Below are positions 29,464 to 36,271 of a stretch of DNA of 36,271 nucleotides, one piece after another (positions within the stretch are counted from its first letter, which is position 1; each line of letters begins with the position of its first letter). The stretch comes from an uncultured Muribaculaceae bacterium (GTDB lineage: Bacteria; Bacteroidota; Bacteroidia; Bacteroidales; Muribaculaceae). The translations under genes were made by a program, and so were the position numbers. The stretch spans positions 1-36,271 of the forward strand of contig CANDNO010000020.1 of assembly GCA_947386115.1 (NCBI GenBank), read 5' to 3'. A model generated the notes under the pieces. That model ran no database searches. It saw only the letters and a list, made by a program, of their open reading frames with translations, and was not told the DNA's origin.

Positions 29464-29817
29464 TCAGTTTGTATGCATATAGTATCTATTGTATACCGAA
29501 CCTCTATTTACAATCTTGATTTTAAATTTTCCGGTCCAGGACGGTGTCCATGAACAAACACAATAGTCAGTATTATCAGTGTCGCTTGTAATCAGATTCC
29601 CGTTTTCATCATAAATATATAGGTCCAAGTCTGTATCGCCATCACCCTCTACAGTAACACGTGCACGACTATTACCTCTAAAAGAAACATAGTAAGTATC
29701 AGCTGAATTAGCTTCAACCCTATCCTTGGCCTCCTTGGGACCTCCAACTGCCCCTGCATATGCAGGAATAGAAACAGTTAGAACACACAAAGCAACAATG
29801 CATTTAATCAATTTCAT
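29464..29817 (-). CDS. Small secreted protein with a PPC-like beta-sandwich
   Basis: 117 residues with signal peptide MKLIKCIVALCVLTVSIPAYA (cleavage expected before GAVGG). The mature part of about 95 residues has the pattern of a bacterial pre-peptidase C-terminal (PPC) domain: ADTYYVSFRGNSRARVTVEG, DGDTDLDLYIYDENGNLI, then VCSWTPSWTGKFKIKIVNRG. It also has a CVC pair. PPC domains usually form a C-terminal module of larger secreted peptidases; here the domain stands alone. The match is by pattern, without a search. The gene is preceded by a long structured leader or ncRNA with its own promoter and is convergent to DUF1015. Function unknown. Confidence 0.7.
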   Translation of the reverse strand: MKLIKCIVALCVLTVSIPAYAGAVGGPKEAKDRVEANSADTYYVSFRGNSRARVTVEGDGDTDLDLYIYDENGNLITSDTDNTDYCVCSWTPSWTGKFKIKIVNRGSVYNRYYMHTN

Positions 29818-29831
29818 AGCATCGGTATTGT

Positions 29832-29856
29832 AATCCTTAGACTCCCAATTAGGATT
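29832..29856 (-). promoter_or_regulatory. Short stem-loop in the leader of the PPC-like gene
   Basis: AATCCT and AGGATT form a 6-bp stem around a 13-nt loop, 15 nt before the ATG on the minus strand. The only purine-rich AAGGA sequence near the start lies inside this stem. Any effect on translation is a guess, since Bacteroidetes rely little on Shine-Dalgarno sites. Confidence 0.3.
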
Positions 29857-29862
29857 GTATAT

Positions 29863-30168
29863 AAAACAAAAGCGTGAGAGCCAGCATCTTCGTCCATTCT
29901 ACGTTCTGAGGCTCTGGTAATGCCCATTGGAATAGAACGGACAACGCAGAAGCCTCACGCAGAATATGTCAAATTATCATCCCACATGCTCACGCATAAT
30001 TGAGATGAAAAAAACACATATCCACATGGCGTCTACCGTTGTCTCAATCCCGACTCCAATTGAAATTTACCAGATTTCAGAACGTCAAGAAAGAGCGTCG
30101 ATAACGCTTTCTAAAAATGTCAGTCTGCCCACCCACTCAACCCGTAACCGGGCCTCTGCAAGCGGTCA
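29863..30168 (-). ncRNA. Candidate structured ncRNA or long 5' leader upstream of the PPC-like gene
   Basis: The 409 nt between the PPC-like gene and the Cys-rich protein gene hold no convincing ORF. A perfect promoter lies at 30176-30207 on the minus strand. In transcription order it is followed by hairpins at 30141-30152 (CCCG/CGGG), 30088-30112 (9 bp with a bulge), 30062-30078 (GAAAT/ATTTC), 29978-30007 (11 bp, GTGA tetraloop) and 29872-29960 (GCGTGAG/CTCACGC plus an inner 11-bp stem at 29891-29901/29933-29943). The last hairpin is followed by TTTTGTTTT at 29863-29871. The wobble pairs in the inner stem are G-U only on the minus strand, supporting that strand as the RNA. It is unrelated to tmRNA, SRP RNA or RNase P RNA by visual comparison. 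The 5' end is approximate. Confidence 0.45.
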
Positions 30169-30175
30169 GCATCTG

Positions 30176-30207
30176 CAAAGTTAAATGTTTTTTTTATTTC
30201 TTACAAA
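30176..30207 (-). promoter_or_regulatory. Bacteroidetes-type promoter of the structured RNA region
   Basis: On the minus strand, TTTG (30204-30207), a 20-nt A-rich spacer and TAACTTTG (30176-30183) match the consensus exactly. It begins 20 nt after the stop codon of the upstream Cys-rich membrane protein gene, so it starts a new transcript. The PPC-like ATG is about 360 nt further on. Confidence 0.8.
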
Positions 30208-30226
30208 ATTTAAATAAATGTTTACG

Positions 30227-30382
30227 CTATTTTTTGTTGCAATCATTAGCAATAGGACAATCATTACAGCCGCTACAACCTTTAGGTGGACGTTTGCCGT
30301 GTTTCAACCTCTTATAAAGTGGTATTATTATAGCTGCCAATACAACGACCGTCACAATAACCCATTGAGCTACTACGTTCAT
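30227..30382 (-). CDS. FeoB-associated-type Cys-rich membrane protein
   Basis: 51 residues. One N-terminal transmembrane helix (VVAQWVIVTVVVLAAIIIPLY, residues 3-23) is followed by a basic stretch (KRLKHGKRPPK) and a Cys-rich tail CSGCNDCPIANDCNKK (C36, C39, C42, C48). This is the layout of the FeoB-associated Cys-rich membrane protein family. Members are small inner-membrane proteins with CxxCxxC tails that may bind iron or another metal. Its ATG overlaps the NUDIX stop as ATGA, indicating coupling. No feoA or feoB is in the window, so the iron link is by family name only. Confidence 0.8.
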   Translation of the reverse strand: MNVVAQWVIVTVVVLAAIIIPLYKRLKHGKRPPKGCSGCNDCPIANDCNKK

Positions 30383-30900
30383 AACAGTTCGAAGATAAGG
30401 TCTTTGACACGGTCAAATTCGCTTTCGAAATTGGGGGTGAGGATTCCTGTGCCTTTGACTTGTTCGATCTCGTCGAGCGACCAGAATTTTGCTTCGGAAA
30501 TCTCATTTTTGTCGATTGTAGGCGAAAATGTGTCCGGGTTTACTACCATGCAATAGGCATTGATGAGTTCATGCTCGCGTTCGCTCGTGAACTCGTAGGT
30601 AACGAGATGGAAATAGTTGTCAATCTCTATGCCGAGCTCTTCACGTGCTTCACGCCTGAGGGCATCCTTAACACTTTCGTTAAAATCGACATGACCTCCA
30701 ACAGCCGTATCCCAGCGGCCGGGCTGAATATCTTTATCGACTGAACGCTTTTGGAGATAGATACGTCCTTCGGGGTCTACAATGTGCATGTGCACTACCG
30801 GATGAAGCAACATGCTGCCTGAGTGACATTCCCTGCGGGTTGCCTTTCCTACAACATTACCGTTGCTGTCAACGATGGGAAAGATTTCATTTTCGTTCAT
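30379..30900 (-). CDS. NUDIX hydrolase
   Basis: 173-residue hydrolase of nucleoside diphosphate-X compounds. The Nudix box is complete: GGHVDFNESVKDALRREA then REELGIE, residues 68-92, matching GX5EX7REUXEEXGU. The N-terminus (FPIVDSNGNVVGKATRREC, LLHPVVHMHIVDPEGRIYLQ) and the KRSVDKDIQPGRWDTAVGG stretch resemble the YfcD and isopentenyl isomerase-like branch. The substrate is unknown; the nearby mazG is another pyrophosphohydrolase, so nucleotide housekeeping is plausible. It follows topB by 18 nt and overlaps the Cys-rich protein gene by 4 nt. Confidence 0.9.
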   Translation of the reverse strand: MNENEIFPIVDSNGNVVGKATRRECHSGSMLLHPVVHMHIVDPEGRIYLQKRSVDKDIQPGRWDTAVGGHVDFNESVKDALRREAREELGIEIDNYFHLVTYEFTSEREHELINAYCMVVNPDTFSPTIDKNEISEAKFWSLDEIEQVKGTGILTPNFESEFDRVKDLIFELL

Positions 30901-30918
30901 ATCGATATAGTTATTCGG

Positions 30919-32952
30919 TTATTTAAAATTCTTCTTGATTTTCGCCGCGAGTTGTTTTGGAGTGAGAGTTTCCTTATACTCTTCGAAGGGCAATCTGAAT
31001 CCACATTCTTTGTAATTGCTGCATCCAAACGCCGAGCGGCCCTTCATCACATGCCCTGACTCACACAGCGGGCAATGAATCATAGAATACTCGGTAATCT
31101 CGGGCTTTTTCTCTCTCGGTGCCCGCGGTTTACGCGTTTTTTTCTTCTCGCCCTCATCGGCAGTGGTATCGATATGCAGATTGGAATTATCACTCAATAC
31201 ATTGATTACAATATCATTGATTTGAGTTTTAAGGTCATCTACAAATTCGGGGGCCGAATACTCACCACGCTCAATACGGCGCAAGCGGTTCTCCCATATA
31301 CCTGTCAGTTTGGGGCTTTTCAGTAATTCCTGATTAATGGTGTCAATAAGCGATATGCCGGCAGTAGATGCCATTATATTTTTACGCTGCCTATAGATAT
31401 ACCTTCGTTTAAACAGGGTCTCGATTATAGCCGCACGCGTCGACGGGCGACCTATGCCATTCTCTTTCATAGCCTCTCTGAGCGCCTCATCATCGACAAT
31501 CTTTCCTGCCGACTCCATAGCTCGCAGCAACGTGGCCTCGGTATAATACTTGGGTGGCTGAGTCGCTTTTTTCTGCAATGACGGCACATGCGGGCCGGTC
31601 TCGCCGACATTGAAAGGCGGCAATATGCGTCCCTCTTCGTCTTTATCCTTATCGCTTTCATTTTGAACAGGCTGCAGAACCTGTCTCCAACCGGGCGATG
31701 TAATTACTTTGCCAATGGTCTTGAACTGAACGTCTGCCGACTCACCAAGTACCGTTGTCAACTGAAAGACACAATCAGGATAGAATGCGGCAATGAATCT
31801 AAGAGCTATAAGATGATACAGCTGTTTTTCTTCACCCTGCAATACTGTTGGAGACTCTCCTGTAGGTATTATGGCATGGTGATCCGTCACCTTGGCGTTA
31901 TCGAAAATGCGGGTGGTCTTTGTAATGGGGGCAGCGAGAACCGGGGCCGTAATATTGGCATAAGGTGTCATTCGCTGCAAGATCGACGGAATTTTCGGAT
32001 ATATGTCGGTGCTCAGATATGTTGTGTCGACGCGCGGGTAAGTAGTAACCTTTTTCTCATATAGCGACTGGATGCGTCGTAGTGTGTCATCGGCCGTCCA
32101 TCCCCAGCGTTTATTGCACTCTACCTGCAGTGAGGTGAGGTCAAAGAGCCTTGGAGCCGATTCCTTTCCGGTCTTTTCAGTAACATCGGTAACTGTGAAA
32201 GGTTGGTCGGTGACTTTGGCAAGAGCTTCATTGGCCTCTTCTATGCTGTTGAATCGTCCTTTAGTAGAATTAAACGATACATCCCGGTATAGAGTTTTCA
32301 ATTCCCAGAAATCGGCCGATTTGAAAGCCTCAATCTCCTTGTGGCGGGCAACAATCATTGCAAGGGTAGGGGTCTGTACACGTCCCACCGACAACACATT
32401 GCCGGGCGAGGAATATTTCAGCGAATACAAGCGTGTGGCGTTCATGCCAAGAATCCAGTCGCCGATGGCTCGTGACAGTCCGGCATGGTAGAGATTGTTG
32501 AATTCTTCCTGTGGTTTCAGCGAGCTAAAACCCTCTTTTATCGATTCGTCGGTAAGAGATGAAATCCACAAGCGCTTAACCGGACATTTCACGCCGGCTT
32601 TCTGCATAACCCATCTCTGGATGAGTTCGCCCTCCTGCCCGGCATCACCGCAGTTTATGACTTCGTCGGCTTCGGCCACAAGTGATTTGATGACATTGAA
32701 CTGTCGCTCTATTCCTGGATCGGGAATGAGTTTGATGCCGAATTTTTCAGGAATCATGGGCAAGGCGCCAAGGCTCCAACGCTTCCATCGTTCGCTATAA
32801 TCGGCAGGTTCCTTAAGGGTACAAAGATGACCAAACGTCCAGGTAATACGATACTTGTCGTTCTCGTAATATCCGTCACGTTTGGTATTTGCGCCTAATA
32901 TGTTGGCTATATCGCGGGCTACACTGGGTTTCTCGGTTATGCAGACAATCAT
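30919..32952 (-). CDS. topB: DNA topoisomerase III
   Basis: 677-residue type IA topoisomerase that decatenates DNA by cutting one strand. The TOPRIM domain opens with MIVCITEKPSVARDIANIL (E7) and has GDAGQEGELIQRW, with D103, G105 and E107. The usual middle Asp (DxDxE) is Gly, a form I recall in TopB/TraE-like enzymes. The active-site Tyr is Y305 in VTTYPRVDT. SVGRVQTPTLAMIV and ENGIGRPSTRAAIIETL are typical. The C-terminus has a Cys4 zinc-ribbon (HCPLCESGHVMKGRSAFGCS, then CGF) and a basic tail. Its start overlaps the preceding gene by ATGA. Confidence 0.94.
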   Translation of the reverse strand: MIVCITEKPSVARDIANILGANTKRDGYYENDKYRITWTFGHLCTLKEPADYSERWKRWSLGALPMIPEKFGIKLIPDPGIERQFNVIKSLVAEADEVINCGDAGQEGELIQRWVMQKAGVKCPVKRLWISSLTDESIKEGFSSLKPQEEFNNLYHAGLSRAIGDWILGMNATRLYSLKYSSPGNVLSVGRVQTPTLAMIVARHKEIEAFKSADFWELKTLYRDVSFNSTKGRFNSIEEANEALAKVTDQPFTVTDVTEKTGKESAPRLFDLTSLQVECNKRWGWTADDTLRRIQSLYEKKVTTYPRVDTTYLSTDIYPKIPSILQRMTPYANITAPVLAAPITKTTRIFDNAKVTDHHAIIPTGESPTVLQGEEKQLYHLIALRFIAAFYPDCVFQLTTVLGESADVQFKTIGKVITSPGWRQVLQPVQNESDKDKDEEGRILPPFNVGETGPHVPSLQKKATQPPKYYTEATLLRAMESAGKIVDDEALREAMKENGIGRPSTRAAIIETLFKRRYIYRQRKNIMASTAGISLIDTINQELLKSPKLTGIWENRLRRIERGEYSAPEFVDDLKTQINDIVINVLSDNSNLHIDTTADEGEKKKTRKPRAPREKKPEITEYSMIHCPLCESGHVMKGRSAFGCSNYKECGFRLPFEEYKETLTPKQLAAKIKKNFK

Positions 32953-33350
32953 TTTAACGGTGCGGCGTAAACGCCGTGAACTGTATGAAATTTAATTGTG
33001 TCATTGTTGGTGAACTTCTTTGACCTGGCAATATCGACATCAACCGGTATCGCACCCTCGTCTTCCCACTGGAAGTAACGACTGAAATCTACACCGTCGA
33101 TATCGGTCGCCTTAACTCTCTTGCCTGCTACAATAGCGGTTACAGAGTCTATTCGCGATGATGTATGCGGCACACCCACAAGAGTGCAGCTCACACGCGA
33201 CACTCCATCACTGTTACTGTTATCGATTTTATCGACAGTAACCTTCATGTAGTGACGAGGTTTTGTATCGGTCGAGCCACAATTCACATTTGTTTGGGCA
33301 ACAGAGCACAACGATACGGCGACAATTGCAAGCGTAAGAAGTCCTTTCAT
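32949..33350 (-). CDS. Uncharacterised small secreted protein between mazG and topB
   Basis: 133 residues from the ATG at 33350. That start gives a signal peptide (MKGLLTLAIVAVSLCSVAQT) and a 4-nt gap after mazG. A longer reading from 33413 would overlap mazG by 59 nt and bury the signal. The mature part is beta-rich with VTVDKIDNSNSDGVSRV, CTLVGVPHTSSRIDSV and EGAIPVDVDIARSKKF, and two cysteines (in NVNCGS and VSCTLV) that could pair. No family is recognised. Its stop overlaps the topB start by ATGA, so it is coupled to a DNA topoisomerase; this probably reflects operon packing rather than shared function. Confidence 0.72.
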   Translation of the reverse strand: MKGLLTLAIVAVSLCSVAQTNVNCGSTDTKPRHYMKVTVDKIDNSNSDGVSRVSCTLVGVPHTSSRIDSVTAIVAGKRVKATDIDGVDFSRYFQWEDEGAIPVDVDIARSKKFTNNDTIKFHTVHGVYAAPLK

Positions 33351-33354
33351 TTTA

Positions 33355-34143
33355 TCAAAGATTTTGGCGTTTAGCCTCATTCCACATTGAGTCGAGCTCG
33401 CCAAGCGTGACATCCTTGAGCGAGCGCCCCGACTCTTTAACTTTATTCTCTACAAAGTTAAACCGCGAAATGAACTTTTTGTTCGTACGCTCCAGAGCAT
33501 TGTCGGGATGAATCTTATACAATCGCGCGGCATTGACGATGCTGAACAGTAAATCGCCCATCTCGGCTTCACGCTCATCCTGATTCATACTCGATACTGC
33601 TTGCTCGAACTCTTGGGTCTCCTCTTTGACCTTGTCCCACACCTGCTCGGGCTTTTCCCAGTCAAAACCTACGTTGGCAGCTTTCTCCTGTATGCGGTAT
33701 GCCTTGATGAGAGGGGGCAGGGTAGAAGGCACACCCGACAGAACTGTCTTGTTGCCTCCTTTTTCCTTAAGTTTTATCTGCTCCCAGTTGAGTTCCACAG
33801 CGTGAGCATCGTTAACCTTGACATCGCCAAATATGTGTGGATGTCTGAAAATCAATTTCTCGTTAAGCGAATTTGCCACATCGGCGATGTCAAACGATTC
33901 TTTCTCCTCACCAATTTTGGCATAGAAAAGGACATGCAACAAGACGTCACCAAGCTCCTTTTTTATGTTGGGCGAATCATTTGACAGCAATGCGTCGGCA
34001 AGTTCATACACCTCTTCAATCGTGTTTGGACGTAGCGACTCATTGGTCTGCTTGCGATCCCAGGGACATTCAACTCTCAGCCGGTCGAGAGTATCGATGA
34101 CACGGCCGAGAGCTTCTATTTTTTCTTCACGAGTATGCTGCAT
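33355..34143 (-). CDS. mazG: Nucleoside triphosphate pyrophosphohydrolase MazG
   Basis: 262-residue all-alpha NTP pyrophosphatase that hydrolyses dNTPs and NTPs to the monophosphates and sanitises the nucleotide pool. Two tandem MazG domains are visible. The first is RVECPWDRKQTNESLRPNTI, EEVYELADAL and KELGDVLLHVLF, with the metal-binding ExxE and ExxD acidic residues. The second is EETQEFEQAV and EAEMGDLLFSIVNAARL. The length equals that of E. coli MazG. It starts 2 nt after dsbD stops and ends 4 nt before the next gene, so it is part of the same operon. Confidence 0.94.
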   Translation of the reverse strand: MQHTREEKIEALGRVIDTLDRLRVECPWDRKQTNESLRPNTIEEVYELADALLSNDSPNIKKELGDVLLHVLFYAKIGEEKESFDIADVANSLNEKLIFRHPHIFGDVKVNDAHAVELNWEQIKLKEKGGNKTVLSGVPSTLPPLIKAYRIQEKAANVGFDWEKPEQVWDKVKEETQEFEQAVSSMNQDEREAEMGDLLFSIVNAARLYKIHPDNALERTNKKFISRFNFVENKVKESGRSLKDVTLGELDSMWNEAKRQNL

Positions 34144-34145
34144 AA

Positions 34146-36101
34146 CTATTTTTTGAAATTTTCAATGCCACTGTTAAGCCACTCGACAAACTCTGTGACA
34201 TTCTCGTCGTAGCTACGTGAACGTGTGAGCATCTTTCCGTTTTCGCCGTCAAGAATTACATAGTAAGGCTGAGTGTTGGCGCCAAATTTATGACGCTGCA
34301 GATAGCTCCACTTATCGCCTACGGTCTCGAGAACAACCTTCTTACCGTTTTCCTCTATGGTAATAGGCTCGGCCAGCGACTGCTTGTCATCGACCATAAG
34401 CTTGATGAGGACAAAATTCTCTTTTATATCTTCGGTTACAACGTCGGTATCAAAAACAGCACCCTCCATCTTACGGCAATTGACACATCCGTAGCCCGAG
34501 AAATCAACGAGCACAGGTCTGTTGTTATCGGCGGCATACTTCATGCCTGCCTCGTAATCGTCAAATTCCTCAAACTGGCCACCGGCATACAGATTGAAAT
34601 CCTGTGTGTACAACGGGGGCACAAACGCGCTGACACCTTTGAGCGGAGCGCCCCAAAGGCCCGGGATGAGATAAACAGCAAAACTTATGGAGATGAGCGA
34701 TAGGAAGAAGCGTCCAACAGAGACATGCTCCAGAGGCGAGTCGTGAGAGAAACGGATCTTGCCAAGCAGATACATACCTAACATAAAGAAAATCACAATC
34801 CACAGCGACACAAATACTTCGCGGTCAAGAATTCCCCAACCGTAAGCAAGATCGGCTACCGAAAGGAACTTAAGCGACAGGGCGAGTTCAAGGAAGCCGA
34901 GAACGACCTTAACCGAATTTAGCCATCCGCCCGAGCGAGGCATCTCTTTAAGCCAAGCAGGGAAAATTGCAAAAAGGGTAAAGGGTAGGGCAAGCGCAAT
35001 GGCAAAGCCGGCCATTCCGATAGCCGGACCGGTAATATTGCCCATCGATGCAGCTTCCACAAGCAATGTGCCGATAATAGGACCGGTACAAGAGAATGAT
35101 ACAAGCGCGAGCGTAAACGCCATGAAGAAGATACTTACAAGACCGGTTGTACGCTCAGCCTTGCTGTCAACACCGTTGCTCCATTTCGACGGAAGTTTGA
35201 TATCAAACGCTCCGAAGAACGATATTGCAAATACAACAAGTATAAGGAAAAATATGATGTTGAACAGTGCGTTGGTCGACAGCTCGTTGAGTTTGCTGGC
35301 TCCAAAGATAACTGTAATGAGCAGGCCGAGAACCAGATAAATGATGACAATCGATACTCCATATATCATCGCGTCTTTAATCGACTTGCTCTTAGGGGTT
35401 CCTTTTTTAAGGAAGAAGCTCACGGTCATAGGTATCAGAGGCCATACACAGGGGGTGAGCAGGGCGAGAAGACCGCCTCCGAACCCCCATATAAATATCA
35501 GCCACCACGGTGACGACGAGATTGACTCTGTCTGTTCTACATTATCAACCGGAGCCCAAAGATCAACCGTTGAATTCAATTGGCTATTGGCGTTTACAAC
35601 CGGAAGCTCGTCGGTAGCCACTGCCGGTTCTTCATCGACAGCAGCCTTGCTCTGTACATTAAACGAGAAGGTTTCCTTCGAAGGCGCTATGCACGAACTG
35701 CCATTACATGCTTGAAATGAAACAGTGGCATCTATCTTATTGCTCGTGCCGTCGACAACTTTGAACTTCTGCACAAATGACACGTCCTTGTCCCACCAGC
35801 CAAGTTCGAGGTGAAAAATCATATCTACGCTAACAGTGGCAGGTGTTGAAGGTGTGATATCACCGTCAAGCTTGATACCGGGTGTGGTGTCAAAGGTAAT
35901 CTTGGTAGGATTTGGTCCCCCGTCAGGCAAAGTCAAAGCATAAAGATGCCATCCTTCCTCAACCGAAGCGCTGAGTGTGATATGACCTTCGGTATCACTA
36001 TCCATAGCCATGTTGGCATTCCACTGGATAGGCTCAATAATCTGGGCTGACACAGCCAAGAATACCAATGCGCTAAACAGCATTGCGATAAATCGTCTCA
36101 T
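34146..36101 (-). CDS. dsbD: Thiol:disulfide interchange protein DsbD
   Basis: 651-residue inner-membrane electron carrier that passes reducing equivalents from cytoplasmic thioredoxin to the periplasm. It has a signal peptide (MRRFIAMLFSALVFLAVSAQ) and an N-terminal DsbD-alpha domain with cysteines C132 and C137 (FQACNGSSCIAP). A membrane core has LTPCVWPLIPMTVSFF and a second Cys in LVSFSCTGPIIGTL. The periplasmic C-terminal thioredoxin domain carries YGCVNCRKME (C539, C542). All three redox pairs are present. It is the first gene of the operon with mazG, the small secreted protein, topB, NUDIX and the Cys-rich protein. Confidence 0.95.
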   Translation of the reverse strand: MRRFIAMLFSALVFLAVSAQIIEPIQWNANMAMDSDTEGHITLSASVEEGWHLYALTLPDGGPNPTKITFDTTPGIKLDGDITPSTPATVSVDMIFHLELGWWDKDVSFVQKFKVVDGTSNKIDATVSFQACNGSSCIAPSKETFSFNVQSKAAVDEEPAVATDELPVVNANSQLNSTVDLWAPVDNVEQTESISSSPWWLIFIWGFGGGLLALLTPCVWPLIPMTVSFFLKKGTPKSKSIKDAMIYGVSIVIIYLVLGLLITVIFGASKLNELSTNALFNIIFFLILVVFAISFFGAFDIKLPSKWSNGVDSKAERTTGLVSIFFMAFTLALVSFSCTGPIIGTLLVEAASMGNITGPAIGMAGFAIALALPFTLFAIFPAWLKEMPRSGGWLNSVKVVLGFLELALSLKFLSVADLAYGWGILDREVFVSLWIVIFFMLGMYLLGKIRFSHDSPLEHVSVGRFFLSLISISFAVYLIPGLWGAPLKGVSAFVPPLYTQDFNLYAGGQFEEFDDYEAGMKYAADNNRPVLVDFSGYGCVNCRKMEGAVFDTDVVTEDIKENFVLIKLMVDDKQSLAEPITIEENGKKVVLETVGDKWSYLQRHKFGANTQPYYVILDGENGKMLTRSRSYDENVTEFVEWLNSGIENFKK

Positions 36102-36141
36102 ACTAAAATATATATTTATTATTCATTAAAATTCCAAACTA

Positions 36142-36174
36142 CAAATTTACTGCCATTTTTTGAGATTTAACAAT
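36142..36174 (-). promoter_or_regulatory. Bacteroidetes-type promoter of the dsbD-mazG-topB operon
   Basis: On the minus strand, ATTG (36171-36174, one mismatch from TTTG), a 21-nt spacer and TAAATTTG (36142-36149, exact -7 consensus) lie 40 nt before the dsbD start codon. A further TAATTTTG at 36240-36247 has no good -33 partner. The rest of 36102-36271 holds no ORF that I can support. Confidence 0.7.
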
Positions 36175-36271
36175 TATGACCGCTAAATTTTCAAAACTCG
36201 GCAAATAATCTTGTCAAATGCAGGTTCAACTGGCAAGTGCAAAATTAGCGATTTGTTTGAAGAATTCGGTC

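Noticed and set aside
30170-30172. Short leader-peptide-like ORF (11 codons) at the start of the structured transcript
   Set aside because: The ATG lies at or almost at the predicted transcription start, and there is no run of regulatory codons; probably chance.
29966-30184. 72-codon plus-strand ORF in the intergenic region
   Set aside because: It lies antisense to the structured region, has no promoter or homology pattern, and its composition looks like chance translation of hairpin sequence.
33351-33413. Upstream start for the secreted protein before topB
   Set aside because: It would overlap mazG by 59 nt and bury an obvious signal peptide.

Overview
The window looks like a chromosomal segment of a Bacteroidales bacterium, most probably Muribaculaceae or a close relative. 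The evidence is the gene content (DUF5106, DUF4923, DUF4250 and BFN-UVR proteins, a carboxyspermidine-type polyamine gene, a DsbD with the Bacteroidetes-style CVWP motif), the near absence of Shine-Dalgarno spacing rules, and several promoters fitting the Bacteroidetes primary sigma consensus TTTG-N19-21-TAnnTTTG. No IS element, integrase, phage gene or CRISPR array was seen. It is mostly a dense housekeeping region.

Layout. (1) 15-10057, minus strand: a long operon starting from a perfect promoter at 10076-10106. In transcription order it holds a DUF5106/thioredoxin-like exported protein, mnmA, a BFN-UVR protein, a NupG-type nucleoside transporter, rsmE, kdsA, a TPR protein, valS, and a short secreted ORF at the left edge that may be broken. 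(2) 10192-15262, plus strand: clpB, an uncharacterised lipoprotein with a strong terminator, then two coupled family 2 glycosyltransferases. (3) 15268-17252, minus strand: tRNA-Cys, its terminator and a Uup-like ABC-F gene that has no room for its own promoter. (4) 17385-19306, plus strand: a YbiT-like ABC-F with one intact and one degenerate ATP site, followed by a Dabb protein. (5) 19344-24372, minus strand: polyprenyl diphosphate synthase, tatD, DUF4923, and the Trk/Ktr potassium channel with its RCK subunit. (6) 24487-29422, plus strand: DUF4250, pcrA/uvrD helicase, nspC and DUF1015, coupled through overlapping start/stop codons at the first two junctions. (7) 29464-36101, minus strand: dsbD, mazG, a small secreted protein, topB, a NUDIX gene and a 51-residue FeoB-associated-type Cys-rich membrane protein form one tightly packed operon. 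Downstream, a separate promoter drives a hairpin-rich region of about 300 nt that lies before a small secreted PPC-like protein.

How the genes work together: most of the operons mix translation and tRNA functions (valS, rsmE, mnmA, tRNA-Cys, two ABC-Fs), envelope functions (kdsA for Kdo, polyprenyl synthase, glycosyltransferases, DsbD), nucleotide and DNA maintenance (mazG, NUDIX, topB, pcrA) and stress response (clpB).

The most notable unexplained element is the apparently non-coding, highly structured transcript at about 29863-30168 (minus). It has a perfect promoter, a series of hairpins, mutually exclusive pairings and a terminator-like end just before the PPC-like gene. All product names come from reading motifs and recalling families; no database search was run.
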